A stretch of DNA of 64,000 bases, taken from NCBI GenBank assembly GCA_034638255.1, contig JAWPGT010000018.1, positions 248,001 through 312,000 of the forward strand, read 5' to 3'. The notes below the pieces were generated by a model, which did not search any database, was not told the origin of the DNA, and was given only the letters and a program-made list of their open reading frames with translations. The position numbers and the translations under genes were made by a program. Within the stretch, counting starts at the first letter, position 1. Every line of letters starts with the position of its first letter. Origin of the DNA: Coprinus comatus (Eukaryota > Basidiomycota > Agaricomycetes > Agaricales > Agaricaceae). Shown here piece after piece: positions 10,103-23,417 of this stretch.

Positions 10103-11886
10103 ATGATTACACCCCGGTTCTCCTGCACACAGACGGCCGAGTCCGTCCTCGTCTCCGTCTACTGTCCGTCTATACGTGTATGCACAGCCTTGGATTCATT
10201 CGGTGTGCTAACTGGTTATTAGGCCGCTGACGTTGAAATCAATGTCGACGAAAACCTGGTCTCGCTTCATGTCAACCCGTATTTTCTCAGGTTGAATTTT
10301 TCCCATTCATTGCTTGAAGACGACGCTTCGTCTGCAAAATACGATCCTAGCTCGGGGTACCTGACAATCACTCTTACCAAACAACTCGTTGGTCAAGAAT
10401 TCAAAGACCTCGATTTACTCACAAAACTCCTTGCACCTCGGGAAACTCGAACTGAGCCATCCATCGAGGTCGTATCATCACAAGAAAATGATGAAGCGGA
10501 TCTAGTTTCGAAAACAGAAAAACTATCGCTGGAAAGGGATGAAATCCTTCAAGGTAAAAAAAAACACTATGCGATTAACACTTTTGCATATATTATATAC
10601 TCATCTACCTTTCCCTTAGCCGCGGAAAACGATTGGCAATTGCCACAACAACTACCCCAGGACCTGCCACATCTAGACACCTCTGTTCAAAAGTATTACG
10701 GCTTTCTTGATTCTCACTCCGGTTATTTCAGACATGTCACACATACCGAGAATGAAATCAATGAGCTGGTAGCCGATGCGGAAATATGTTCTACTGCTGA
10801 AAGAAGAAAACGTCGCCTACAACACGAAGAGGATAAATGGGATGAAGAATACTACATGTGGGTTCTTTCTTATCGTAATGATCTATTATTTATATAAAAA
10901 TCAAAACACAAGGGCCGACTATGCAGATGACGAACAAATTCAAGAACTTCTAAGATGGAAGCATCCTCACATCGCCGCAGGCGGTCAAGTAGAGTATTCA
11001 GAAGAAGAAACCCTAGCCATGATGCGTTTACCCCGTAAAGAATGTATGTGACCATTGTCTAAACATACTTTTCCCCGTCGCTTCTTCGATTCCTATTCTA
11101 TTCCCATTCTCACACATACCTAACACCAAAACTTTAGATCTTGCAACTCCGATCCAAACGCACCATCTCTATCTTACTCTGATTACTCTTCTCTTCTCTT
11201 ATGCATACGAATCAAGATCAACCCAACATGATCCAACACCCGAGAGTGCATGGACTATATGTACTTTAATTCCCGCATTTTCTGCACTCGATCCTCCAAG
11301 TTCCCTTGATGAAACGAACCCGAACACGTTCTCGCTTGAAGAAATTACAGCCACCATCATCCCATCATACAAACGAACATTCATTTTCCCACTTTATCGC
11401 TCATTTCTTCTTGCCGAAACATGCCAAAAGGATGTAGCTCAAATTTTACTCAAAGGAAAAAGAACAATTGTTCGTTGTCTCTTGGAGATGAAGGATATTC
11501 TTGACCATCACGAGGTATATTATGTATACAACAAAATTTGGACTGATGATTTTTGTACTTGGATACAAACTTATGCAAGGTGTGTTGTTATTGAAAATAA
11601 TTTTATGATTTGATTTTTCCCTTATTCTTCTTCTCTTCCCTTGTCGTGTGATCCACGAACGGGTAAACATGGCAACAATATTTATTTATTTTTATATAAC
11701 GATAACGATGGTTGACGGGATTCGATTTATGTATGTTACAGTGACGACATTTTGAAGGAGTTGGGAGAATTAGTAAAGAAGGCGAAGGTGGAGAAGAGTT
11801 CCATTGACTTGGGTTTGGAAGAATTGGAAGCTGCTACGCGAGAGGCAATGAATCGTGAATCTGACAGCGATGATGAGGATGAGTAG
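10103..11886 (+). CDS. SHQ1: SHQ1, H/ACA snoRNP assembly chaperone
   Basis: Binds the dyskerin/Cbf5 pseudouridine synthase before it joins H/ACA RNPs, in cytoplasm and nucleoplasm. The start MITPRFSCTQ is the family's usual N-terminus and begins the CS/p23-like domain. An intron after CPSIR leads to AADVEINVDENLVSLHVNPYFLRL, then LTKLLAP. The SHQ1-specific helical domain includes EYYMADYADDEQIQELLRWKHPH, SWTICTLIP-like ESAWTICTLIP, and IVRCLLEMKDIL near the end. About five introns join in frame. The tail is acidic (SDSDDEDE). Divergent from anthranilate synthase with 100 bp between starts. Confidence 0.94.
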
Positions 11887-14875
11887 TTCTTTTTCTACAT
11901 ATTCATAATGTGACAATATACCGACAAGGAATTCGAACTTTCGGAACTTGTGAACGAACCCCTTATGTTGAGCTCAGCTTCAGCAGCGGTATGCTGAAAA
12001 CTGCGTAGCTTTCATTTCAGGTGGCACAGTTGAGGAAAACACGCTTTTCCAATAAAGGATCGGTCCTAATACTGATTAACCGAACGATCATTGAAAAAGC
12101 TCTTTCATAATGGTAATGGTTATAGTCCCGTTCTAAGCCTTGCTGCGGTAAGTTATACTCATATTACCCACCTTTTGAAGGCTCGTAGGACTAGATTATT
12201 ACTGGCAACGGTATTCATCTATTCGACTGACCCACTCCTTCCGCTTAACATGAACGCAAACTAACAGTCAACCGTAGCGAGTGGTTTCTAAGGTAACGAT
12301 ATGTGTGTCGGCTCGTCGTAAAGCATAAGAGTAAGTAGTTGAGATACAACCTTGTGCTAAAAGTACATCCGATTTTCATTTTCTGGTGTGGAGATATCAT
12401 CATAGGTAACATTTAAATTGGCACGTTGGTCGCTTAACATTTTCGTGACAGGGATCTTCTCCCTCTTTCTCTCTTTCTCTCTCACTCCCGACTCATTGTC
12501 ATCAGCATGTTCATCAGATATACATTAAACACTCCAAATGACATGGCATCATACATCATATATAATATCACGAAAATAATATTACGTTATAGGTAGTAAT
12601 CTTGGAGTTTGTTTAACATGCCTGAGAAGGACACCACTTGGCCCAGAGCAAAACTTCAAAGGTCAGAACTTACAACTCCAAACATAACCTGAACCCAAAT
12701 TGTGATATACATGAGAAAGCTTGATTGTTCTCCAAATACAGGTGTTCCTTATCAGTTACTTAATGTCACAGGTTGAAGTTATTGTTCAACTTTTCCGTAA
12801 TATCGTGTGCGTGTGTGAATTGTCGGGAGGTTATGTAAGTATGGTATGTGATGAGTATATGAAAATACCAACCCCAAAAATACGGTGGGCGGCTTGGTTG
12901 TTATCATTGATGCGTTTAAGTGGGTTTTGACTGCGTACTTATTTCAAGAGGAGCGTGACATGAGATATATATGATTACGGGGATACTCGGCTAGACCGAA
13001 TTATATATTCAAAAACCGGAGAAGTCTCTGAGCCTCATGTCCAACTTCGGGACGGCGAGTTTCATTTCTTTGTCTCATAGGTTTTCACTTACTGTACTTG
13101 TACTAAGTATGTACTAGTATAACTACTAGCATATAGTTGGTGAAGATAGTTGAAGTTGTCGACCTTGACCATTGTACTAGTAGTAATAGCCTAGGGTAGT
13201 ACTATGAGGCTCGGAATTTCCCAAATTATACCGATTAACAGCTTCAACTTACAATGTGGTGATTTCCCCAGTTATACTCTTTGCTCCAAGTAGTTTTAAC
13301 GAAGAAAAGATGTTTGCCATGCACATGTAATAGTAGTGGCCGCCACATTATATAATACAAAACATAGACGTTCATTGCCAAGAAATTTACGCCTCGTTGT
13401 TGAGCAATTCGGTTTAGAAGTATAGACTGTATATAGATGTATGTATACATACCGACATCTCTACTTCTAACAGCATTTTAAGAACTTTAGAAGCGCAACT
13501 TTTTCGGTTGAAACGGAGATTGCTATGAACCTTTACATCACAAACAAGTCATTATGAATTTGAATTCTACTACTATTCCATATACAGACCTGTTCATTAA
13601 TGAAACAGCCCAATCAAGGCTTGGTATTTGGGGTAAACACACCGAAGAGTTATTAAATTAGTGCTTACTGGGCAAGGGTAAGACGAGTTGCCACTGAAAT
13701 CGAAATCCGAGAAGGTGGAGAACCCTAGTAATGTTCATATCACTTGCCCATAAATACGGTGAGGAGCCCTAAAAATACACTGGCCGGTATTCTATACGGT
13801 CTAGAAGCAACACGACTTGCACTGTACATACACATGTAGCTGTTAACTGCTTTCGGGGTGTGTCGCACTAGTAGTAGGGCTAGGACTCCAATAAATATCC
13901 TAAAAATAGATATTCCCTTGGCGACTTTCGAAGAAGTTCAAGGTGTCATTGATGGTTTTGACTGGTGTGTATTTTTTTTTAATGATCGTGACTGACAGAT
14001 AACTACATATACATGAGCGTATATATATAGGGGATAGTGAATAAAGAAAACAAGTAGCGAGTTCAAACTTCTCTCAGTTTAATTTATACAGCTCGGAATT
14101 GAACATGACGCCATTTAGTTACTTAACTTGAGATCCGAGGAAGTGTGACCAAATCCGAATTCTAAAAGCACAGTTTAGAATGAAATGTCAACAGCCTCGT
14201 GTTTTTAATTGGATATGGTGCGACGACTCACAAGGTATGGATATCTGGATCGTGGTGATATCTCCTTTTAGCATCCTTAGGATTCTGTACTACTGTACCA
14301 CCACTATGCATTTCCGATGTGGCACCTGAGGTTGAATAACAATGCTGTTAATTGCTGTGAGAGCTGGAGATGCATTAGATTCTCTTGTAGCTTGAAATAA
14401 CACAAGTGCTAGAACAAATGTGGGTACAATGCTGCATCTCCTTCGATGATGCCGACTTCTTGCCGAAGGAATATTCTTAGTAAAAAATTCACTCACAAAG
14501 CGTCAAGAATGAATCCGACTCTCCCACACAGACATAGCGGTTGCAATGTGACACCGTCAAATGCTAGTTGTAAGAAGAGGTGCTGAAATTGAGATTGGTC
14601 GAGACCGAACATTCACACGAAATAAATATCTCGAGTAGTCCAGGTGATGGAAATCGCATGCAGAAAGCTCAGAAAGTACTTCGACTTTTTTACCATGGCT
14701 GTAGTGTAGTTAAGTTCCAGATGAAAACTCAGTCCGGGTGCTATCTACGAAGTTGAGCTTTCTGCCTTGGCACCATTCTGAAGCAGCAATTGGCCAGTGG
14801 TATCGTCTTCCTTGTACATCCATGGGAGCGTAAAGAATCGAGGACGAGATATAAGTTGGAATCCAGTGGCCTTCA
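11887..14875. other. Gene-poor region between SHQ1 and cutinase
   Basis: Nearly 3 kb without a supportable gene. The longest frames are about 70 codons and have no domain or splice support. I see a CT-rich tract at about 12459-12490 and a cluster of ACTAGT/TACTAG words at about 13090-13210, but no clear terminal inverted repeats or transposase remnants. Degenerate repeats are possible and would need a repeat library search. Confidence 0.5.
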
Positions 14876-15696
14876 ATGATAAGTCACCTACTCATGCTCT
14901 CAAACGCCTTCGTAACCTTTATTCTCGCGAGCTCTGTTGCTGCAATCCCAGCGCCTACATCTCCTTGTGCAGCGGTTCATATCATTGCTGCCAGAGCATC
15001 CACCGAACCTCCTGGTGCTGGAATTATCGGTGCCTTGGTTGATCAGGTCCAGCGACAAAGCAGACAAACAGTCTCCACAGCAGCGGTCAATTATCCTGCC
15101 ACCTTGACGAATTACGCCAGTAGTTCTGCACAGGGTACATCCGCAACAAAAACCTTGCTGACAAGCCAGGTTTCCAGGTGCCCAGACCAAAAGATTGTAC
15201 TGGTTGGGTATTCTCAGGTGATTACCATTTCACGTAACGGCGGCCTTGATGAAGTTGATGGTTCTGTATCTTCGACAGGGCGCCCATGTTATCGGCGATG
15301 CCGTCGCTGGAGGTGGGGGTGGTGTTGGTTTAGGTCCACTTACTGATCCTGTTCCTGCGGCCGTTTCAAACCGTGGTACGTCTTCAAACTTGAAGGACAT
15401 CAAGAAAATAAACTCGGGATGATCTAACGACAATAGTTAACGCCATCGTCCAAATGGGTGACCCTAGGCATGTGGCTCGACAACCATTCAACGAGGGAAC
15501 TTCTGTTCGAGATGGTTTATTCCCGCGATTGAGTAGTCAACAATACAGCTCCACTTTACAACCCAGAATCCAATCCTACTGTGATATTGGCGATACATTC
15601 TGCGATTCTGGACTGTCCACGATTGTCCATTTGACATATCTCGACAGATACCAGAATTCAGCTGCGCAGTTTATTCTTACCCAGATCGGAGGTTGA
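14876..15696 (+). CDS. Secreted cutinase (CE5 family)
   Basis: Serine esterase that hydrolyses cutin polyester or related acetyl esters outside the cell. It begins with a hydrophobic signal peptide (LLMLSNAFVTFILASSVAAIPAP). AAVHIIAARASTEPPG follows; GYSQ is split by an intron and continues GAHV, giving the nucleophile motif GYSQG. The second and third introns (GTGATT...CGACAG, GTACGT...CAATAG) join in frame. MGDPRH, then YCDIGDTFCDSG holds the catalytic Asp between two Cys, and IVHLTYLD holds the catalytic His. Length near 230 residues is normal for CE5, with no carbohydrate-binding module or GPI tail. It stands alone between two gene-poor stretches. It could act as an acetylxylan esterase; the motifs do not separate these. 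Confidence 0.92.
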
Positions 15697-18600
15697 GCGA
15701 ATAGTATGGAGAATTTTCGAAGCAGTAGTTAGTAGCCAATATGATTTGCAATTTTGTTGTTGTTGTATTAAAACCGCGTGTACTGAAAGTCGTTATTGAT
15801 GAGCAGGAGGTAATCGGTGCCAACATGGATTCACGACCATTTTGATCCATCGCGTAACTTGTAAACCATAAATCCTTGTAAATCACCTCCCGACAGATAC
15901 ACACGTTATCCACAAGTATGGGATGCTGTACCCTATTGTGTCACAAGGAGAGTTCGGTTCCCACACCCGACATCATGTTAAAAGTTCTCGCAAGGCAGTA
16001 GATCAAAGAACTGTCAGCCATTTGGTCGGGATCATACAACTTGAGTTTTCCTGTTCTTCGAAACAACAAGTTGATTCCGTATTGTGGCGTTTGGTCTGTT
16101 GGATGTAAGCACGCGGTCCTCCTTCGGCAAACTCTGAGTAACGGTATGCCTTCAGAATTCCGTGGAATTGAGGAAGGTCAGAATGTGAAGTTTTCCATAT
16201 AAGGTGCATGCATACTCAATACCTTCAGAAGAAGAAAAGAACATCACGGAGGTGTTGTAAACTCACAAGTGATTATCTTGATACATATATTGCTACGAGT
16301 GCAAAGGCTGGGCGCTTTTGAGGCATGATAAATGAACCGCGGTTACGTCAAAAGCTGCAGGGTCAATCCGCTACACATGGTCATGGCAGGTCATGGCCAT
16401 TAAGGACTATGTACCGCTAATAAAACCTTGATCAATACCAAAGTCATTGCCGGTGAAACAGAGGGTTGTAAAGAAGCCGATATTTTTTTGTGACAAACCC
16501 AAAAATGGAGTGAGGGTCTGTTTTAGGAGAGTTTCGGAGCCACAGCGGACGGGTTTCACGCAGACGAATTGTGCATGAAGTGAAAGTGAAAAAGATTGAT
16601 ATAGGTTGTAGATCTACAATGAGTTGTGGAGTGTGGTGTTTAATTCCTCTCATTTGTATTAAGTTCATTCTGCTTTATTTTGCTTTCATCTAACATCGCA
16701 ACAACTTCCGCAGTCGGCTAAGCAATCTGGTCCCGACTCCCAAGAAGACCCTCGGTATAATAGTTTTCAAGAAATGATTTGTGTCTAGACCACCAAGATG
16801 TGCTCGTCAATGGATAGCAGAACAAAATGTATATGTTCATGATGACATCTTGTCCATCCGAACTTCTGCCATTCTATTGCTGCGGCAGCTTCCATAATTA
16901 ACACATCTTTGCAATCTCTCCGAATGGACAGAATGTTACAGAGTTCTGAATCCGCGGTAATTCTTGTATAAAAAAGAAAGAAAAGTTATAGCATATAAAT
17001 ACGGACGCACGGCGAGAATGTAGATTCTTATTATTATTGCACTTACTATCGTTACCTCACTAGAAGTTCGGAATGTCACAAGAGTGACCGTGATGGTTTC
17101 AACCTCCCCTTGACGCGGACGCTCAATGATATATAATGTGCAATCAATATTAATATTTAATGTCCGACATGGCAAGGTTTCGGCAGGCGTGACAACCCTC
17201 CCAAAAGTTTTCTTCAAAAAACCACTTTTCTTACCACAAAAAAATGGTATGATGGTATTCGGAATAATGTAAATAATAAGTATGCAAGTTTTTAAGTACA
17301 AACTTGTCTCGAGCCAGGACGAAAATGGGAATTCCAAACTTGTAGTGATTCCGAACCTCTGGGAAACGATAGTATATCAAATGATACCCACCAATCTTAC
17401 GAATAGGTTGCGTGTTGCAACTTGTGACTATGAAAAAAATGATGGGATCAAAGAAGCTTAACCCTGCCGATGGTTCTTTCCCAGAATAAGTCACCCTCTT
17501 TTTTCGTTGTTCTTCTTTACAAAAATCTAATTTATTCTCGAATGGGGTATTTTATTGATTGTTATATACCATCACTTGGAAGATGTCTCCATATGTACAT
17601 AAATGCTTAGAGATAAGTAGAGTGAGAATCGGTTTTTTCTTTTTTGAATATCAATCTCATGGATCTCAACGAGGGAGTGTTACGGTCTGTTACAACCTGG
17701 CCTTGGTCCGGAAAACACTTGATAAGGCAATATAACGGACATTGCCTTCCGCTCCTGGTCCATCGGAGTAGCAACCCTGACTGAACTTAACAAATGGGAC
17801 ACACTAACCAAATTGCTAACTGTTCCGAGCCCAAGCATTTATGAGACTAGCCACCAAATACATATCACGTACAAGTTGAACACACCACATAGTTTACTAC
17901 TTATGACCAGTCATCATGGAGCACTAAAAACAGCCATGCTATTTTCATTCACCTAGTGACGAGAGTAACAACCTAGAAGCCATATAACCCTGCAACGTAT
18001 TTGCCACGATGCAAATTTACAGCATTGAACAAAATCAAGTGCGAGATTGTGGCAATGGAGTTTCTCTTTGTGAGCCGAGAATCGATAGAAATATATCCTC
18101 GGTCTTTGGGTTCAATATTGGCTTAATATGCATACATACTTCCAATGCACCCGAGCTTTCGTATAGGAGAAGATATGTTTAGGGAGCGGTCATTTGAATA
18201 TAACACGATGTATTAAATGTTCAAATTTATACCCCCCATCAATTCATGTCGTCACACAGATCGTGGTTCCCGATGAGTAAAAAGATTGCCACTTCCGAGT
18301 ACATCATACGTGTACTATTGAATATTGAGTACTAAAACCACCCATTGGACAACATCACTGATCTCCACGCACCCCCACTAGAAGCGTAGCATTCCCAGTC
18401 ACTACTAAGTGTTGGATACCGCTAGCAGGCTATCCGAAGGTAACGGTGATCCTGATAAACTTCTTGTTGAATGAGCCCAAGTCCTCACCTCGTCCAGTAT
18501 TTGATGTCAAATATTTTGGGAGACGAGTGATTCTGATTGCGAGTTTGATTGCAAGGGTCAAATGAGAGAAAATGCAACATTAGCAGGGTCATCAAAACAT

Positions 18601-19025
18601 AATACAGAAAGAGATGAATGTGGTGCCGAGAAATATACTCTACACCTCTCTCTACACTCGAGATCGTTCGGTAAATATCCAAACAACTCGATATGGTATT
18701 TACATGTGTGTCCGATTAACCCTAGCGACTCACCGAGTTTAGAAGGGTTTAAAAATTGTCAAAATGTTGAAGAACCAAGCATTTCCGGGACATAGTTTGC
18801 CGCCTACACGTGACAAAAAAAGCCGATTGGTTTTATTTTGCAAAATGGCCATCTCTGAATCAATCACAAGATTTGTGAAACTGCATTAGATATCAAATAA
18901 CTAAGTTACGGGACATGACAGGATATAGGAAGTGGGGCGGATCAGTACAGATAGTCACCGTTTGCAGTCATACGCAACTCCATACTATTCTATGTCGCGA
19001 GGATATTCCCCAATGGGTTTCTTAA
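15697..19025. other. Gene-poor region between cutinase and transporter
   Basis: About 3.3 kb, AT-rich, with only short unsupported frames (the longest, near 16936-17337, has a composition unlike the flanking genes). No tRNA, transposon domain or long direct repeat was recognised. It would contain the cutinase 3' UTR and the transporter 3' UTR at its ends. Confidence 0.5.
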
Positions 19026-21022
19026 TCACCCGAGTGGAGCATTCCTCGAAGGCTGCTGGGTATTATGGTGACCTGCCGGAACAACATCATATCCACTCTG
19101 TCCTAGGTCCACAGGAAGATTAGCGGTTTCATCAAGAGACGATCTCAACAACCCCTGAGACTCCTCTAAATCGCCTTCAGCTTCAGTTTCCGGTTGCCTT
19201 CCCGGAAGGCAAGGAGGAGGAGAAACCAGATCATTGAAAAGGAACTTTGGTGAATGTTAAAATTAGCGGATTGTACCAGGTCAATGAGATAAATGAAATA
19301 ATTACCGTGCCATAACTAGTTGGAGGATCATTGTCAGTACAGCGAAGAATCAGGGATGCATTGATATACTTACACAAGCAGGGAGAATCCAAGGACTTGC
19401 AAGAAGGAAATAGGGAATATGAATTTTTCCCAGCCCAAGCCCAGGCTGATGATCCAGATTGCGAGGGTCCTGCAAGTATCGGTCAACGAACGAGCCGTTG
19501 CACTAACATGTCGGGTAACGCTGAGCCCGAAAAAGTTGAACAATGAAATACTGATCGCAATAGCAATGCCGGACCAGAATACGGTAGGGGTATCTATGAA
19601 TTGGCGCCAACCACGGGGAAGATCGAAGAAAGGCGAAGCAGCGGAGACGGACGGGATGGCAAGGATAGGGAACATGAGCAGAATCGAAATGGCGCCGAAC
19701 AATCCTTCATAACCAACGGCAATGAGGGGACTGACGGAATAACGACCTGCTAGATGTTAAGCCTTGCAATTAAAATCTGGCTAAAACAACTCTTACCCAA
19801 GATGGTTTCTGAATCATGACAAAAGAGTTAATCTACTTCAAGAGCAAATCTATCCGAAAGCATACCTTCAACAACAAACTGGGTTGCTGTACTACAAGGC
19901 CAAAGGGTTTTAATAAACAGTCAGAAACCGCTTTGCATTACTTACAAAATCTGAGCAAAAAGAATGAAAAAGACGCCTGCATATAGCCTTAATTTCATAT
20001 CATTAAATGACGAGTGCAGAGACAAACCAACAAGGATCTTGCCAGCTTCAGCTTCTTCAGCTTCTTGTACAGTGGCGTGGACGGTCTTGATTCCAAAAAG
20101 GGACTCCTTTATGACTTCCTTGACGAGCGAACCGCTATATCCTACCAAGGCGACACCAGACATTACGACAATAAGAGATACCCATCTATAAAAGAGTCAG
20201 TGAAGTTATATATAGTACAAGTCTGATTGCTGACTGGTAAAGCCAAAGGCGTCGTCGGAGAAAGATGACGCTGAAAACACCGACGAAGAGAACAAGAGCA
20301 CCTCGGGTCATCTGATAAATGGAGACTGGTGTATACAACAAGCCAACATTCATCAACTATATGCGCCTATATTTAGCAAATCACCTTCCTTCGATAGCTC
20401 AAGCGCTCACTACTCACAGTAGTACCAGTAAGGTCGCACGCAGCGGGAATCCATAACAAGAAGACTTTCCATCCATGTAGGGGTACCGTCTTTGAATTCT
20501 TAGTGACAAGAGGCTCTTGTTCTTGTTCTTCGTGCAATGAATGTGCTTGGTATTGCATCTTGAGCCACGTGTATATCACGGGAAGGAAGCCTGAAAAGAT
20601 GGACCACATGGTGAGCTATCTGACACGGAGAATATGATATTTTGGGCGAGCTGGGACTTACAGAGCATTTCTCCGACTGGAGCGGCAGCGAGTATATGAG
20701 CGGGGACAACAGGAGGAGCCTGGGTGAGAGGACGTACGGAACATCTGAAGGGTTTGCCAGACTGGCTGTTCGTAGAGAACATGTTTAGTTGGGTCCGGAT
20801 CGTTACAGTTCTCAACGCATTGCATATCCTATACGAGTTAGCATTATATCAAGTTCTGTCGTCCAGTGATATCATGCGATTCGAAACCAACCTGCCACTT
20901 GCTCCAGAGCGAGTTGCTGGATCCCTGGAGAGGAGTTAGCAGCAGGACAAGAGTCACAAGCACATACGCACTGTGACGATCATGCCTCCCAGGAGGAAGG
21001 GTACATATAGTGACGACGGCAT
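19026..21022 (-). CDS. SLC35F6-like membrane transporter
   Basis: Member of the drug/metabolite transporter superfamily resembling animal SLC35F6, a membrane protein of endolysosomes or mitochondria with unsettled substrate. Exons give MPSSLYVPFLLGGMIVT, then the family segment TGSSNSLWSKWQD, VENCNDPDP, a loop rich in Glu/Gln (EEQEQEP), IPAACDLTGTTLMNVGLL, YQMTRGALVLFVGVFS, VVMSGVALVGYSG, FILFAQIL, and helices up to FLQVLGFSLLVYGT. Around nine or ten hydrophobic segments are present, as in the family. The C-terminal tail is hydrophilic (DLEESQGLLRSS). About nine introns of normal size join in frame. Divergent from the arrestin gene with 247 bp between start codons. Confidence 0.86.
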
Positions 21023-21269
21023 TGTGGAGGACGGTGAGGAAGAGCCAGCTCAGCCCGCACAGAGTTTCGGGGGATGGCCGGCGGGTGTGACGTGTGACCG
21101 GCAGTTGGGGTGTGGGGGTATATCTGAGATCTGTGACGATCGACGGTTGTGAATCTGTGACGACGCTAGAGTGGACAGATCTGAAGTGGTTCTTCTAGTC
21201 CAACGCTTTTTATCCTCATGCACACCTTCGTTTCTTCCTTCCCAACCTTTCCCATCCTCCCTCTGGTCC

Positions 21270-23417
21270 ATGGTCCATCTCATCCTCTCCTCCACAAAGG
21301 GTCCGTGCTCTCTCATCCTCACAGTCCATTTGCTCATCGTCTACAGGAAACCAGGGGCTCCGTTTCTTTCCCTATACTGGTTATCTCGGCCTAACTCCAA
21401 TACGTGTTGAAGGAGGTCCGTACTTGCTCCAGTGTGCTACGCCCTAGCTGACCCGCTTTCCAGTCGTACGCACAAAACTGGACGCCGATCTCAGGCAGCT
21501 CCAAGCTACAAGCCTTACTATTTCTATCCGCTGCTATGAGTCTCGCCTGGGCCGTGTTAATATCCTTCAATCCAATGTCCTAGTGGACCACACACTTGTC
21601 TTATGGTCAAAGGCGGACAACGTCGAATTTGAGCCCATTGGTTCGCTCGAGTATCCCTTTCGTCTCACCCTCCCCAGCAAGGTCAACGGATTCTCAACTG
21701 CAGTATTCGTGGACTATCGGTGTATGTGGAGAATAGAGGCAGGTGCGTAGCCCTATATACATTCCCTATTCTCTGTACTGACGTCGAACAAGTACTTAAC
21801 CACGTCCACATAGCTGGCGTTGGCTCACGACAAGTTAGACATTTTGAACTTCCCCTGGTCCGCTATGATCTTCCAACAAACATTCCCCTCCCTCTGCCTG
21901 ATCCGGGTCTCAGTCAGACAACGGCAAAACCGCGGGCACCCCGGATACGATATAATATCAATACGCCAGTCAACGCTGTGGGCCCCAATGATCTCGTTTC
22001 CATTCCCATCCATCTGCTTCCCATGGATTCGGGGGTCACAATCCGGAGTGCTAGCGTGGTGGTCGAACGTAGAATAGAGCTACGAGATAGCTCCAACACG
22101 GTTCCTACCAACTCAACTACATCAACCGCTGTCCCGCATTCTCCTTCACCAAAGTATTCCGAACATCCATTGACCTATCCCTCATCAATACATTCTCACC
22201 CTCAAACGGCACCCCATATCGATTCATTCAGTCGAGAAGGAACCGCTTCTACATCATCGTTATCCTCGTCCAATCCCACAATTACACCAAACTCAATATT
22301 TCCATCTACTGCTTCAATTACAAGTGAAACCCAACCACTCCTACCTCCCCCCGTACAATCTCCAGCGATACCTTCAAGTCCATCCTCAACTGCTTCCAAA
22401 ACAATCGTCAATTCCATTGTAGAAGCAGAAAGTTCGGGCCGTTTCAGCCGCGATGCCGAAGGTGTTTGGCATAAGATGATGACCCTACAGTGGCCTGCGG
22501 CAAAATCTCACAGTCGCTGGGCCGTTGGAGAAACTATCAAATCAGACTTGGTGACTGTGCGATTTTTCGTCCGCGTTAAGGTATGCTCTACTATTACACA
22601 TCAACGCTATTTGTGGTTACTCATCGTATGTCAGATCGTAGTCCAATCACCTGGTGGAAATGATACTCTGGAGCTCAGTGAAAAGGAAATATTTATTGTT
22701 TCCACCAACAATGCCGAGCGTCAACTGGCAATCACCAAATACAATGAAATGATTGATGCACTCCAAAGCGAGCGCTCTAGCCGCTCAAAGTCGAAATCAC
22801 CACGACGGACGCGAGTAGACCAGGAAGAACTTCCTCCATCACCCTATCCACCTACTTCCTCGGTGACGAAGGCAGGCGCCGCTCGCATGCCGGACTCGTT
22901 GCCCCATACCAGCAACCCCAAAAGTAGGAGCGCTGCTAGAAGACCTCATACTAGCGCCGGGCCGCGCGATAAACCAGCTACGAGTGGATCAAGACTAGAG
23001 ACCAGTTCTTTTAATGGGCGGACACGTGACATCTATGCAGAAGTTACTGGGGTTTACAAAAAACCACGAACGTCTGGACAGGAAACCAACAATAATCGGG
23101 CAAAGTACAACACTCTTCCCGAAGGGAAGCGCAGCGGGAAGGGATTGTTTTTCTCCTACGCCCCGAAGATAGGCTCGGCTCCAAGCGGTAGTAGCACCAG
23201 CACTACGGCCAGCTCGTCAAGCATATCGAGCAGTAGTCAAGGGGAATCTGATGCAGATGAGCATATGCGTGAATGGGAGGAAGAACTGGCCAAGATAGAG
23301 ATGAAAAGCCGGAGATCTAGCGACCTCCTAGGTTTCGCCAAGTTTCTCAGAAAACGGCCATCCACCGCTGTTTCTGGGACGCGGGTGGTACTGTCTAATG
23401 CCTGCGATGCATCATAG
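21270..23417 (+). CDS. Arrestin-related trafficking adaptor (LDB19/Art1-like)
   Basis: Arrestin-fold adaptors recruit Rsp5-type ubiquitin ligase to plasma-membrane transporters for endocytosis. Exons give FFPYTGYLGLTPIRVEG, LTISIRCYESRLGRVN, FEPIGSLEYPFRLTLPS, a beta-strand-rich region around VPNDLVSIPIHLLP-like VGPNDLVSIPIHLLP, ERRIEL, and after a Ser/Thr/Pro linker TLQWPAAKSHSRWAVGET, RFFVRVK then IVVQSPGG. The C-terminal half is low complexity (SRSKSKSPRR and S/T runs). The ATG at 21270 is tentative: it needs a 46 nt intron (GTCCGT...CTACAG) and a second (GTCCGT...TTCCAG). The intron at about 22580-22633 is 54 nt without a stop. I see no clear PPxY. LDB19 subclass is a judgement from segment order. 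Confidence 0.78.

Noticed and set aside
13090..13210. ACTAGT-rich cluster as terminal inverted repeats
   Set aside because: Words are short and scattered, with no matching partner at a distance and no flanking duplication.
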